From contig NC_033632.1 of assembly GCF_001540865.1 (NCBI RefSeq), forward strand, positions 9,038,049 through 9,102,048: a stretch of 64,000 nucleotides of DNA. The letters are read 5' to 3'. The notes beneath the pieces were generated by a model, which was not told where the DNA came from, made no database searches, and worked only from the letters and a program-made list of their open reading frames with translations. Position numbers and translations under genes: made by a program. Source of the DNA: Ananas comosus (taxonomy: Eukaryota > Streptophyta > Magnoliopsida > Poales > Bromeliaceae). Of the stretch, positions 11,148 through 23,495 are shown piece by piece (position 1 is the stretch's first letter; each line of letters starts with the position of its first letter).

Positions 11148-12250
11148 TTCTTTTGTCTTATGCTATGATGACCTTTCCCTTGGATGTGAATTACTTGCAA
11201 TAATTGAGGACGCGCCGGGCCTTCTCGGATGATGGTAGTGTAATTCTTGATCTGCTTCTTCACTGGTAGTAGGGGACTTTGGATGGCCTTTTCCCTAGGC
11301 AACCGGTTCCTCTTATTTGGACTAAGAATGCTTTCGATATATGTGTCGGTTGTGGCTCAATCTCCAGTACTGAGGTGGCAGGTTTCGGCGCCAATCTAAT
11401 AATGTTCGATGATTGGGAGAGCCTGAGCAAAATATATTATATTTATTTTCACTACTCGGTTTTCATTACCTGGCTTCTATATATATATATATGAATGGTT
11501 TTTCCCGTTTTCTATGGGCTCCTGCGTGTATTAGGTAGTGTTCTATGCTTTTTGTTCTGCTTTGTAAAGTCGGGGTTTCGTCATTTGTTTTGAGCAAATT
11601 TTCTCCCAGATTTTCTTTTTTCCCTGCTCAGATTTTTCGAAACTGTGTTCCCAATGTCGATTTCCTGTGTTTCTCCGCCTCTTATACCACGAGTTTTAAT
11701 GTTTCTATTGGTACCTGTTATCATCTGCGGCTTTGACTTTGCCTCTTTCGTTCCATGCTATGATGACTTGCTCTTTCAATGTCGGATGGTTGCACGGTTG
11801 CAATAATTGAGGGCGTCTCGGGTTTTCTTGGCTAGTAATAGGGCACTTTGGATGGCCTACTTCGTAGGCAACCGGTTGCGCTTATTTACTGTAAGGATAT
11901 TTTGGGTGGCATGTGGGCTCTAACTAAGTGAGCAGTTCCAATCTGGCATTCTTCTGTATCAAACGGGTTATATCCTATGACCCGAGGAGTCTGAGCAAAC
12001 TATATCGATTTTCACTCTTCATTCTTTTGCTTCTCTTTATTTACTCTTTTTCCAAAGATTCTTAGTTTGCAATTTGTTCTTCGTTTTGCATTTTCCTTTT
12101 TTAATATTGGACTTTGGATGTATTTTATATGAGCTTCTTTTTACCTTATACTTTGCCTCTGCCTCTTTTGTTTCGCACTATGATGTCCTGTCCCTCGAAT
12201 ACGCCGGAGTTTTATTGCAGGTTATGGAGAGGTCGAGGATTTGGGTCGGT
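11148..12250 (+). repeat. Diverged tandem duplication (two to three units, about 430-590 bp)
   Basis: A block beginning CTTTTGT..TATGCTATGATG recurs near 11,148, 11,741 and 12,163. In the first two it is followed by a block containing CAATAATTGAGG and then GCACTTTGGATGGCCT or its near match, with CGTAGGCAACCGGTT-like sequence. The units are clearly related but diverged, so the duplication is old. It may be part of the 3' region of the disrupted gene or of an unrecognised element. Confidence 0.55.
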
Positions 12251-12304
12251 TTTGTTGCCTGTGCTCTCCTAATTCAAAGATGTTGTATTGATATGCAGGC
12301 TTAG

Positions 12305-12799
12305 ATGAAGGATCGCGAATCTGGTGCCGACGCGGGCTCTCCCGCTGCTGTCAAATTTATTGTTCGTTAAAATTTTTTTTTAAGCGAATAATATACTACT
12401 ATACCCAATAAATTTTTTAGCTTCTAAATTTTCAATTTTTGTTAGCTGTATAATATGCTGTACCCAATAAATTTCGCAACTTCTTTAGTTTAAAATTTGG
12501 TTAGCTGTGTATATTCAGTGTATTAGCCTTTTTTCCCTAGCAATTAAGTATCTTTGATATTGACTACTTCCCATGTTTTTTCCCTGTTAAATTACTAAGT
12601 TAGTGTTCATCTATGGTTGTTCTTATGTTAATTCCTACCGTGTATTTTTGTTATGTAATGGTAAAAGAGAATAAGCGACATTTTTATCAATATACTAACT
12701 ACCCGTTGGTTTTCCGTCGCTTATGTCAATCTTTTTTTTAAAAATCCAGATTTATATTTAAAAAAACTTCATTTTCTTTCTTTATTTTGCAGTATCAAC
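12305..12799. other. AT-rich spacer with short repeats
   Basis: There is no coding potential. The word TACCCAATAAATT occurs twice (about 12,399 and 12,456) next to TATAATATGCTG- or TAATATACTACT-like sequence. Copies of GTTAGCTGT also occur, similar to a sub-repeat of the foldback element that follows, so the true left edge of that element may lie here. Confidence 0.35.
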
Positions 12800-13514
12800 A
12801 GGTATCAAAACAGAGTTTGTTATAGGAAAAGTACTGTCTGAGAATTATACAGCTCATAATAACTGTCACAACTTTCGAGGGACGGCTTAGGAATTATACA
12901 GTTCATAACAGCCGCGCTCGCTTGCTAGCAAATTAAGCTGAGTCAGCAGAATTATTTAGTGTTATAAATTATAAATACATAATCCAAATATAAAATTAGT
13001 TAATTATGAAAATATACAATTTATTTTATAATAAAATGTGTTCAAAAGTAAGAACATTTGTTTTGTACTTAAATTTATACATAGATTATCTAATTTTTAA
13101 ATTGGTTAATTCTGAAAATATAAAATTAATTTTGTAATAAAATGTATACAATACGACTTTGTAGTAAAACTTTTGCTAATTCTGGATATATAAATTTTGT
13201 TGTGTATTTTTACTTTGAATGTTTAATGAGTTGTATTTTATAAAGTAATCTCTTAATATTGCGAAATGCTAATTTCCAAAGTCCACACATGTCTTTAGTT
13301 TGGTCAGACTATAAACCGTAGAATTGTCGAGAGAAGCATAGCTTTTTATAAATCGGCCACTAAGTGCACACAAATATTTTTATAGTTGTTTTATACTGAC
13401 ACTTATGATAATTGCACAATGAAGATTATGCCTTTGAGTTACTCAACTCTCCAAGCCGTCTTGGCTATTGATTGAATCCTCCTTTTTTTCCCCCACCGGT
13501 GTTTGCTGCTAAGG

Positions 13515-13900
13515 TAGAGGTCACATGATTATGTTCTGGAAAATTTGCGAAGATAGTAGAATTATTTAGTGTTGAAAAGTGGCTACTTGGTTAGCATACA
13601 GATAAATTTAACTTATAGTTTCCTAATTCAACTTTTTAATATATGCCTGTAGTATAAATTTTGTTAAGCACAAATATATAAAATTTGTTCAATTATATAG
13701 CGAACTTCAGTATATTGTAGTCCGCTATAAATTTTATAAATTTGTGATTAACAAAATCTGTATTACAGGCGTATTTTAAAAAGTCGAATTAGTCAATTAT
13801 AAGTTAAAATGACCTGTACGTTAACGAAGTAGCTACATTTCAACACTAAATAATTCTACTATCTTCGCAAATTTTTCAGAACATAATCATGTTACCTCTA
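13515..13900. repeat. Central hairpin of the foldback element
   Basis: The sequence from TAGAGGTCACATGATTATG at 13,515 is mirrored by CATAATCATGTTACCTCTA ending at 13,900. Both arms include GAATTATTTAGTGTTGAAA or its complement, and there is almost no loop around TATAGCGAACTTCAG/CGCTATA at 13,696-13,729. The long LTR of copy A inserted exactly at the right edge of this hairpin. Confidence 0.85.
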
Positions 13901-14572
13901 TGTAAGGACCGAGATTTTGGCAGTGTAGCTAAACTCTCTGTTGACGATGTTTTTGTGTATAATTTAATTACAAAAGTACTCGTCAAGTTTCGGGAGAAAA
14001 TGAGTTAAAACGGAGATTCTACGCGATTTTCAAGTTTCACTTAAAGTGAATAGTAACTTGGTTTTCCAGAGAGCTCAATGCGTAGAGTTGGCTTCTGGCT
14101 CGTACCGGACTCCGTTCATAGTAGTCCAATAGCTCGTTTTGACCTGCTCAGCTATTCTAGAACTGATGGCGCTAACGGATTTTGGGTTTGACGCACGAAT
14201 TTCGAGAAAATCTGAAAATACATGTTTCTTATGTAATTGTGTGTCATTTTGGCCTTTTGGAGAGAGAATGGATTTCGTTGCGAATCCGTGACCGATCGAG
14301 ATGAACCAAAATTGTGACTTTATTGTCTCCGTCGTGTTGATCGCACTGGCATGATCCGTTCGCAAATCTAACGGACGGATCTGGGGATATTACGCGTTGT
14401 TCGAGGAGAGGTCGGTGATGGCAAAACGACAATTTTGCAAAAGTTGCGACATTTTATGTACCGTTCCGCATGGAATCGCATGTGGAGGTGTGTTTGCGCA
14501 TTTTGCACGCGCTATGAAGGACTCAATATTAAATATTGAGTTTGGATGGGCTTTTCCGCGATTTCAGCTTTG

Positions 14573-14632
14573 TATATATATATATAGCTCCTAGGGTTTT
14601 TGATCCACCTAACCCTAACCCTAGCCCCCAGC
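14573..14632 (+). promoter_or_regulatory. Probable LTR core promoter with telobox-like motif (copy A)
   Basis: A (TA)n tract at about 14,573-14,585 is followed by AGCTCCTAGGG and then CCTAACCCTAACCCTAG at 14,611-14,627. Copy B has the same arrangement with GAAACCCTAACCCTAAACC near 24,486. AAACCCTA-type teloboxes are common near plant transcription starts. The following 700 bp are rich in C and G and resemble a 5' untranslated leader. This is motif-based inference. Confidence 0.4.
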
Positions 14633-15300
14633 TGCCCGAGCCGCACCCTGCCACCTCCATCTCTCCCCCCTGCCCCTGCCGCACACCCCTGGCCGCCGCC
14701 GACTGAGCCCCGGCCGGCCAACCGCCGCCGCAGCCACCACTTCTCTCTTTCTCCATCTCTTTCTCCTCTGGTTAGAGCTAGGCTGAGCTGCATTGCCTCC
14801 AGCCTCTTCCCCAGCGTCTTCCGGACCCCCCGGCACCCTCCCCGCCGCCGCCGCAGCCTCGAACCGCGCCTTAGTGCTGCTGCTGCAACCTGCAACTTGC
14901 TGGGCCTAGCCTGGCCGAGGCAAGCCTGCAGCCTTTCCCGAGCACCGTTGCACTTGGATCAGCCCCTGCTGACTTCTCGGACCCCCGGCGTCCCTCTCGC
15001 CCAGTCGCCCGTCGGCCTAGGGGCCGCTGCCACCTCGGCCAGCCGCAGCCGCCCCAGACCCGCTCGGCCCGAGGCAAGCTCGCGACTCCTTTCCTGCGCT
15101 GCCGCCGCTCGGGGCCACACCCGAGGCACCCCTCCGGCCTCCGGAAACCCTCCTTCGCCGTCCCGGAGCTCCACGGCCGCCGCCGTGGCCGCCATTGCCC
15201 GTGGAACCCAAGCCTTAGCTGGTGCGGGCTCGGTTTGCTCCGCCGTCGCCGCTGCCGCTCTCCGCCACCAACCGAGGTGAGCACCATACTCCTCAGCTCC
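14633..15300 (+). other. GC-rich leader-like block of copy A
   Basis: The region is dominated by CCG, GCC and CCTC runs. It gives long overlapping open frames on both strands, all Pro/Ala/Arg-rich, with no domain. Copy B has an equivalent but poorly conserved block (about 24,520-25,440). Poor conservation of the deduced peptides argues against coding; it is more likely transcribed LTR leader sequence. Confidence 0.5.
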
Positions 15301-15439
15301 CCCGCACCCATCCCTGGCCCCCGCGCATGCCGCCGGAAGCCGGTCGGAGCAAGCTTGCTCCGGCCAAGCCCGAAATAGGGCTCAGTTGAGTGGGTTTATT
15401 ATTTTGAGCTTCCCGAGGCCTCCCGATCAATACGGAAGG

Positions 15440-15480
15440 GAGCACGATGATCGTGACTCATTGCTGATCATCGTGCTCAC
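15440..15480 (+). repeat. Stem-loop 1 in the LTR of copy A
   Basis: GAGCACGATGATC is mirrored by GATCATCGTGCTC with a short loop, giving a 13-bp stem. A related stem occurs 170 bp downstream, and a third at 25,533-25,575 in copy B. The recurrence at comparable positions suggests a conserved element of the LTR. Confidence 0.7.
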
Positions 15481-15609
15481 CTTGGTTTCTGTCGGGAAGG
15501 CCCATTCCGGTGTTTAGGCGGTGTCGACCTTGTCGAGCCTTTTTGGCTACTGTTTTTGGATTGCGTGCGTTGTTCTAGCAATCCAAGGCTGTTCCGATGC
15601 CTCCGGAGG

Positions 15610-15651
15610 TGAGCACGGTGATCGTTGATCAGTGCTGATCACACCGCTCAC
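15610..15651 (+). repeat. Stem-loop 2 in the LTR of copy A
   Basis: GAGCACGGTGATC is mirrored by GATCACACCGCTC. The arms differ from stem-loop 1 at several positions but keep the inverted-repeat layout, so the structure seems to have been duplicated or maintained within the LTR. Confidence 0.6.
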
Positions 15652-17539
15652 CTTATTTTGGATCAGCGGATGTCATATCGGCCTGTTCGGCGTGATTTTC
15701 CCCAACTGCGTGCTGTTTGCAGAACCTTCGGGTTGCTCCCGCGCTTCCCACAGTGAGCTGTTGCGCTCCGGACCATGAGCACGGCCTCCGGCACGTCGAG
15801 ACCTGTCAGTACGTATCTCGGCGGACCTTAGAAGTCCTCGGTTTGTGAGAACGAGCCATAGAAGTCGCCCGATTTACATAAAATGATGGATTTTATGTAA
15901 ACATAGGGACTTTTATGCATTTGTACACCTTGTGGCTACTGTGGGCAGTGCGTTGGTGTGTGTGGTGACCTTCGGACTGATTGTCCATGATCCGATAGCC
16001 TTCGCGGAAATCGAGAAGTCGATTTTGGTGCGTTTTTCGGCGAAATTCGCCGAAAGAATGCGGTTTCAGTTCGGATTTCTTCCGACGTGGTTTGTTTATC
16101 CTGTGAATTGTCACTGAGCCTTATTGGCTGGTCACCATCATCATTTTGTGGGTTCGGTGATGATGGGTGAGCGACGGTAGGTTCCGGTGTCGAAATAGGC
16201 TCTTCCGGGAACCCGTATTCGTACAATTATCTGACGATAATTGTATAGTGATGTTATCTTGTGTTCGCTGCCAAGACATCCAAACAGGAGTGTTTTGTGG
16301 CAGCGGGTGACTCGTGAAACGAGTCGGTGAGTTTTAGGACACTTAGTGGGTCCCGACGGCGTCCCGACGTGGTTTTCGGGACTTCCGTTGAGTTACGGTG
16401 ATCGGTTTTGGAAAACCGATTCGGGGACTTGTGTGGGGGTTTGTGAGTTGTGTACTTCAGGTTAGCGGGTTGGATACTGACTTAGTGGATCTTCTTAGGT
16501 CCGGTAGACTCCGTGCGCACTCAGTGTTCCGACGCGACAGTGACAGGTAGGTGTTTCGAGCTGGTAGTCGGTGAGATCGTCTCACCTTCCTTTGTTCTTT
16601 CATTCAGTATCGTAGTCTCTACATGTCTGTTGTTTGTTTATCGTTCGTTCATCTACATCTCTTTGATTGTATTATGTTAGTTGTGGATAGACATGTAGAG
16701 TAGGCTTGCATATATACTGTATATCTGTGGACCTTGGGTCCAGGCAACACATCGACTCCTTTGTCGTGTGTTTCGATCTAGTTGATCGTGGTTCGGCGTT
16801 GTACGCCTTTGAACTTTGCTTCGGCCATGGCACCGGTCTCTTTTTGCCGGTTTTCCTTTTGAGCATATCAACATGATTTAGTCACAGCACTGTGTATTCT
16901 AGACACTAGGTTGGTTTGGCCACCAACCAAGGGGTGTACGTATTTGGATAGGTCGTCGGTGACGCATTAATACGTTGACAGTGTCTGCTCTGTGACAGGC
17001 AACGCTTGAGGTCTGTGGACCAATATAGCAGCATCAGATTGGATTTGATTTCGAACTATTTACCCTTGAGGCATCCGTTTAGTTGAGTTTTCATTACAGT
17101 AGTAGTTTCATTCTTGCTCAGTTATTATCCTGTTTCTATTACTACTGTAGTTGCTCTTATATCATATCATGTTCATATCTGTTGTTCTATCTCCTTTGGT
17201 TTCCGGTGATTACGCCTTGCCTTCGTGGCTCTGTCGTACCCACTGAAAAACCATGGTTGCGGTTTCTCACCCTCCATTCCCCCCAGGTGACATGGACAAG
17301 GAGGTGGTATTTGGGCTAGATGGGAGGACGATCTAGCTAGTCGGCAATAGCGACCGTCACCCTAGTTATATTTCTTCCCGCATTTAGTAGTTGTTAATAA
17401 TAAATGGTTCAGTTAGATGTTTGAATGTTTGTGATTTTTGTTATGCATGATTAGAGATTTTGTGGATCACTGGTTTTGATTTTATGGATATTCAGTTCTC
17501 GGATTTGTGTATTTATACATATTTACGCATCGTGGTTTT

Positions 17540-17589
17540 CTACCCCTCGAGGTAGTTGATTTTCAAAATAGAGTTTTCGTGTGGGAAAC
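17540..17589 (+). repeat. Two small stem-loops near the LTR 3' end, copy A
   Basis: CTACCCCTCGAGGTAG forms a 5-bp stem, and GTTTTCGTGTGGGAAAC forms a second. Equivalent pairs occur in copy B (33,063-33,078 and 33,098-33,114) and copy C (53,421-53,436 and 53,455-53,471). Loop and stem sequences vary slightly while pairing is kept, with GU in copy A where B and C have GC in the second stem. Confidence 0.5.
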
Positions 17590-17843
17590 AGTTTTAAAAA
17601 GATTTTCAAATGATTTTCATGAATGAATGAATTCGAGTTTAAAAATAAAAACATCCGTGTCGGGAGCACTTTTAAGTAGGATGTTTGTTGTATTGTGCAT
17701 TGCATCATCCAGCGCCTAAAGAGTGCTTAGAGGCATGCATCATCTCTAAGGAACGTTAGCTGTATGGAAATGCATATCATGAATTAGTTGGTTGTTGATT
17801 GGTAAATGTAGGTTGTGGTTGAGATCCTGTTGTATAGTTGGTA

Positions 17844-17904
17844 CGCCGTGCAAATACAAAGCAGATTCTGTCCGAGTTGACAGAGAAACTTTATATTTGT
17901 GGCG
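17844..17904 (+). ncRNA. Predicted conserved stem-loop in the LTR, copy A
   Basis: CGCC pairs with GGCG, CAAATACAAAG pairs with CTTTATATTTG (one mismatch), and an inner TCTGTC pairs with GACAGA. Copies B (33,326-33,387) and C (53,690-53,751) form the same structure with different bases in the main stem. The element lies about 120-180 bp before the LTR end, which would be transcribed in the RNA. It is a structural element, not a separate RNA gene. Confidence 0.55.
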
Positions 17905-18691
17905 GATCTGTACGTCACGTGGGCCAGGTTGAAAAAAAAAAAAAGCATGTCTTCCGTAACTCTGTTTCAAAATGGTAATGAATTTTAAAAAGGCTTTTAA
18001 AATCGGCCCCGGGGCGTGACACTCTAGTTTGGCAGCAAGCACTGGTATAAAAAAAAAAGGTAAATTCAATTTGCAGCAAAGATTGCTTTGAGAGGAAAGC
18101 AAGTCAAACGCATAATCTTCGTTGTGTGATCATTATAAGCATTTGCATAAAACACTTATAAAAAATATTTGTGTGTGGTTGGTGGGCGATTTATTAAAAA
18201 CTATGCTTCCCTTGGCAATTCTACGCTTGATAATCTGATTAGACTAAAGATATATATTGCCTTTGAAGCTTAGTATTTTGCGGTATTAAGATATTATTTT
18301 ATAAAATACTACTCATTAAACATTTAAAATAAAAATACAGAATAAAATTTACATATTCTGAATTAGTACGAGTTGTACTACAAAGTCGTATTTTATACAT
18401 TTTATTATAAAATCTGATTTGAATTTTCACAATTAACCAATTTTATAATTAGATAAATTTATCTGTAAATTTAAGTATTAAAAAAAGTGATGACTTCTTC
18501 CCATATTTTATTATAGAATAAAATAATCTGTATATTTTCAGGCTTTACCAATTTTATATTTAAATTAACCCATTTAATAATTAGATAATTTATCCATAAC
18601 TTTAAGTATCAAAAAAATGTTATAATTTCTGCGCATATTTTATTATAGTATAATTTGTTTATTTTAAGACTTAACAAATTTTATATCTAGA

Positions 18692-19100
18692 TTACGTATT
18701 CACAATTTCCAACACTAAATAATTCTATTAGCTCTGTTAAATTAATTTGTATATTTTCAAACTTAACCAATTTATATTTAGATTATGTATTTAGAATTTC
18801 CAACACTAAATAATTTTATTAGGTCGGTTACATTTTCCAGCACTAAATAATTGCGTCATTACTGTTTTGCCAGCAAGTAGGCGTATCTGTTATTTAAATT
18901 ACGTATTTACAATTTCCAACACTAAATAATTCTATTAGCTCTGTTAAATTAATTTGTTTATTTTCAAACTTAACCAATTTTATATTTAGATTATGTTTTC
19001 AGAATTTCCAACACTAAATAATTCTACTAGCTCGGTTAAATTTTCCAGCACTAAATAATTGCGTCATTACTGCTTTGCCAGCAAGAAAGCGTATCTGTTA
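18692..19100. repeat. Tandem duplication in the right arm of the foldback element (about 207-bp unit)
   Basis: Two successive units run from ATTACGTATTCACAATTTCC to GCGTATCTGTTAT. Each contains copies of AACACTAAATAATT (several in total), the same word found once near the left-arm equivalent. The duplication explains why the right arm is longer than the left. Confidence 0.7.
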
Positions 19101-19109
19101 TGAGCTGTA

Positions 19110-19288
19110 TAATTCTCGAGCAGCTTGTTTTCCGTAACAAACCCTACCACGATGGCTGCTATTAACCAGACAATGTTGTTTTCAGCTGTATAATTCTCGG
19201 ATGGTTCTTTTCTCATCAACTTAGGTCGATGACTGCTATTAACGAGACAATGTTGTTTTTAGCTGTATAATTCTCGGATGGTTCTTTT
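19110..19288. repeat. Sub-terminal repeats of about 83 bp in the foldback element
   Basis: The unit begins AGCTGTATAATTCTCGG and runs through TGACTGCTATTAACGAGACA. It is repeated up to the LTR insertion at 19,289, and its CTCATCAGCTTAGGT part resumes at 23,746. Variable sub-terminal repeats are common in foldback-type elements. Confidence 0.6.
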
Positions 19289-20826
19289 TGTTAGATGTAT
19301 GCCCTAGAAGCCAACCAGGCTGACACATGTATTCTTTCTAGGACATAAATTTGTATTTGACTTTAAAATATTATGAATAAATTTGGGTTATTATTTTCAT
19401 TCATGTTATGTATGTGTCCATGAATCGTCCAAGGAATTAATAAGATGATGACATATATTCTCAAGAGTTGAGAATTTGAGACATGTGTCATTGGTGGTTA
19501 ATTCCTAAATGCTCCTGATCAATGGATCATCACGGGGACGGTGATTGATCCGGTGAGATTGGTGCATAGGTCGCTTCCCTTTTGGGTAGACGAGTCTCGA
19601 GTCGACAGTGTGGGGACACTGAAGCGAATATGCAGGTGGTTGTTAGAGAACAAGGGTACCGAGCGTGACCAACGCGAGAAGTCACTTGGATGTCTACTCA
19701 CTCGTCAGTGACTTACTCAATTGTTGCAGTAGTGTGACTGGTCCTTTGACCTGCGGTGCCTCGGCTATTCACAATGAGGTTACTGTAGTTTGACTGTACA
19801 TACACTTGGTCCCTAGCCATTCGGGTCCTTGCGGTGCATGTTGGCTGCAGTAGGTTCATTGTAGGAATAGGGTGCGCACTTAGATGGAATCTATCTCCCT
19901 TGGTAGATAGGGGTGTTAGTCCTATGTGATTTATGAGACCGAGTTTAGAAGACCTTGGCCAGGGCAGAATAAATAGCGGAAAAGGGTTTCCGATATTAGA
20001 AACTCGAGTCGAATAAATTTAACATATGACAGACGATGGGGTTTGACGAGTTATTCCATAACCTCCGTCTAGTCGGGACTCATGATAGAAGGATTGTATC
20101 ACACGGTAACTGCACCTAGAGGTTCACTATTCTATTCTACTGGAATGCCACTATATGCTGCTAGGCGTCACTGGTGGATTGTGAGACTCATGAGAATTAT
20201 CTAGATGATCGATAATTCTCATTGGGCTGAGTTGGAATTGTCCTAATCCATTGAAAGGAGTTTCAGTGATATTGTTGATAGTGATCAAAATATATCTCAC
20301 TACCAGATAGAATAGAACCTATGGGGTCACACACATAAGAGGTTGTGATTGATCGAATAGCTAGATCGCGATTATTGAATCGTCGGAAGACCTAATTGTC
20401 AATATAATGATAATTGGACTAATTTGTAATTGTTACAAATTAGTGGTATTAAGGTGTAAATGTTACAAGAGAGGACTTACTAATAGTTAGTAAATTAAAA
20501 GAGGACTTATGTGCAAATGTTGCATTATTAATTTGATAAGATCAAATTAATATAAAATTCAAGTCGAATCAAATTAGGATTTGATCGATCTAACTAATTA
20601 AGGAAAAGATAAATTTAAATCTAGATTTATACTTATCCTTAATTGTCATTATATTATTAGGAATAGGATTATATTCCTATATATAATATACGGGAGTTTT
20701 TAGAAAACCCTAGCCGTCATCTATCCTCTCTTTTCTCTTCCATCTTCTAGCAAGAAAGATGTCATTTTGCAAGGGAGCTAGCACCCCGGTGAGGACATCG
20801 ATCAAATCAAGAACCTCGTGTGGATA

Positions 20827-23495
20827 TGTGACGCACTGGACCTTTGCAAATTGCAAGGTTCGAGTGTTTGGACGTATTTCGAGCTTTTCCACACTTGGTG
20901 GAGGGTTGTAGAATGTTTTCCGACCTAAAAAGTTCGAAAATCGGAATTCTGAATAAGTCCTGAGAGTTTTTACTCTCGGGGACCGATCCCTGGAAGGAGA
21001 GACCGGTCCCCCAGTGAGCAGTGTTGAGGCAGCCTGAGGCAACCGGTCCCTGGCAGGCGAGACCGGTCCCCGAGCGCGTCTTCGCAGTGAGAGACCGGTC
21101 CTGCGCGGGGAGAGACCGGTTCCCGAACGCTGGTTTTTCGGGTTCGCAGCGAGAGACCGGTCCCTGCTGGGGAGAGACCGGTCCCTCTGGGCGAAAACTG
21201 CCCAGACCGGGCTGTGGTAATATTGGATTTTTGAGGGGCCGGCTGGATTTTGTTACATTAGAGGGTCTATATGACCCCTCCACCCTCTCTTCTCCTCATT
21301 TCTCCTCTCTCAACCCTCTCTACACCCTTGATAGAGAAGAAGAAGGAGAAGGAGAAGAAGGAGGGAAGGGGAAGAAGTTTGGAGCTACTAGTGGACTTGG
21401 AGCCTTCCTCACCCTCTCATCTTCCTTGGTGCTTGAAGGCTTGGACTTGGAGCTTGCAAAGGGGGAGATCTTCACCTTTGGAGCTTGGATTGGAGCTTCT
21501 AAGGAGGTTTGTTGCTCAAACCCTCCCTCTAGACCTTATTTTGAGGATTTTTAGTAGATGGAACCCTAGAAATGAGACTTAGGGTTTATTTTGGGCTTTT
21601 TGAACCTAGGGCTTTTGAGGCTTGATTGATTGGTTTAGAACCTTCCTTGAGCTTGGATTGGAAGGGTTCTAGCTCTCTTTTGGAGCTTTGGAAGAGATTT
21701 CTACTCTTGAGGTTAGTTTTGGCCATTTTTGCCTCTAGGTTAATGTTTGATATTATAAGATGGTCGTAATGCCCTCGTATCTCTTCGCTGATTACTTTTA
21801 GGGTATTTTGAGACTCGGGGACAACTTTGTTCGGCGAATCGAGACCCTACGCGACGGTTCGGTGGGTTTGACCTAGCCACACAATGAGAAATTCTCATTT
21901 GTGCTTAATTAAGTATCGTTAAATGAAAAAGCATGCATATTCTTGTTACATATATTTATTGTGAATTTTAGAATGCTTAAAATGCCCATGTCATATGTAA
22001 TGAAATTTTGGACCTCTATGTAGTAGAGAGTTGCTTGAGAGAGAGTTGGTTGCATTTAGCATTCTATACGAGATTTGGTTTCATGTTTCTATAATGTAAA
22101 TGAGTTCGAATTCATAGCTTTAAACTTAAGTTTACTTGCGACATGAAAGATGATGAAATGCCATATAGAGGTATTGAGCTAGAATGTATGTGAATTAGCG
22201 AGTAATGTCATCAGCGGCATTGAGCGGGGACATTGTGTGAACCTATAGTGGATAGGCCGTTGAGGGATTTGGGGTACATGTTGGACATCAAATTGCCTAA
22301 GTGTCATCAAGGGGCACTAGGCGTACAAAAGCTGAAAATTCACATTATGCCTTAAACTAGATCTTCGGGATGCTAGTGACTATATCATGTTAGAAAACAT
22401 GAGGATTGGATACTTGAGACTTGGACTTTGCTTGCTTGCCATTTGTGCTCATTCGCACATGCTTGTGAGGTGCGCTCCCTACAAGCCGGCACTCCGGAGT
22501 TAGCCTACGCGACTTTTGTTCGCTCATGCGGTTATCGAGAAGCCTACGGGTCGAGTGGGACAGACACATTCCATGTGTAGGAATGTCGGGCTACCACAGG
22601 CACTTAGGCGGCACACAGCGGACTACCTTGGGTAGGTCCCTAATTGGAAATGGAAATCGACACGGTTTGAAGAATGAACAATCACTACTAGATAGGTTTA
22701 GTAGTTGGGTTACATTTGCATGCATATAGCATAGGTTGAGACATGTAGTATACTTGACAGTTACCTACTTCATCACAGTATACTTGGCCCCCATGATAGA
22801 GCTTATACATCATGTATGAATAAAGAGTTGTGACAGTAAACTATTGCCATTGGTCACTTTTTCCTTATGATAGAATAGATACCACATTTTGACATCGTGC
22901 TTATGTGAGATATTGTAGTATAGCATTTTACTTTGCTCTCTCTTTCAGCAGTTTATTACATGTCCTTTTTATGCCTATTGCTATTAGCATTACTTACCCT
23001 TGTTTTGGGGCCTAGTGGAGCAGGAGTTGAGGTCAGTAATTGCCCACTGGAACTATAAATTATAGTTCTCTATGCCTCTTTTTCTCGATGTTTTTCAGAG
23101 CCTTCCACTCAGGGTGAGGCCAGACCGTGGGAAGGGAGTTGCTACGAGCTAGCTTTCTTCGAGGACGATTGCTAGGTGGTCCACCTCTCGTTGTATTTTA
23201 TTTTGGAGAGGTTGAGAAGTTTACCGAGTGTACTAAGAGACCACCATTTTTGTATGAGAGCTGTAAATATGACTTGTGTTTACTTTTATGTTTTAGTTAC
23301 GTTCTATTACTATTGGTGTAGATGTTAGAATTTACTGCGCTCTGATATCATTAGTTGCTAGTTATTTCACTTCTTTTATTTGTTCCATCTCTTGCTTTTA
23401 CTTCCGCTTTTCTTGTAGACGGCTTATATGTGTAGACAATATGGGCGGTCTGGGCACGCTACCGGGAGGGCCTCCGCCGGTCCCGGGGCGTGACA
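20827..23495 (+). mobile_element. Solo LTR D1 (D family, 2.67 kb)
   Basis: It starts TGTGACGCACTGGACCTTTG and ends GGTCCCGGGGCGTGACA, with the target duplication GGATA (20,822-20,826 and 23,496-23,500). Its start is closely similar to D2 at 28,948. It holds an array of GACCGGTC dyads 155-360 bp from its start and a CT-rich leader-like segment near 21,270-21,320. The frames inside are not conserved and I do not regard them as genes. Confidence 0.85.
20978..21186 (+). promoter_or_regulatory. Array of paired GACCGGTC dyads in D1
   Basis: About eight copies of GACCGGTC or close variants are arranged as four pairs, with about 20-22 bp between the two members of each pair. Many sites extend to the 12-bp palindrome GGGACCGGTCCC. 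The array sits in the 5' third of the LTR, where U3 regulatory sequence is expected. Function is inferred only from layout and recurrence. Confidence 0.6.

Larger units (their letters stand above)
13901..18021 (+). mobile_element. Solo LTR, long-LTR family, copy A (4.1 kb)
   Basis: The sequence starts TGTAAGGACCGAG and ends GGGGCGTGACA. It is flanked by the 5-bp duplication CTCTA (13,896-13,900 and 18,022-18,026). The same start recurs at 23,777 and 50,041, and similar ends occur at 33,481 and 53,856. Copy B is followed by a primer-binding site, which shows that this is an LTR and gives its orientation. It has no internal region, so it is a solo LTR. The size and GTGACA end fit large-LTR Ty3-gypsy groups such as Tekay/Del; that family assignment is inference. 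Confidence 0.85.

Noticed and set aside
14611..14627. Interstitial telomere
   Set aside because: Only two to three CCCTAA units are present and they recur in another LTR copy, so they are telobox-like promoter motifs rather than telomere remnants.
14600..15311. Reading frames of up to 226 codons in the GC-rich part of copy A
   Set aside because: Low-complexity Pro/Ala/Arg peptides on both strands, not conserved in the equivalent block of copy B, and located in an LTR.
20978..21186. CRISPR-like array of short repeats
   Set aside because: Repeats are 8-12-bp palindromes with short variable spacing, inside an LTR of a plant genome; no repeat-spacer structure of CRISPR size and no cas genes.
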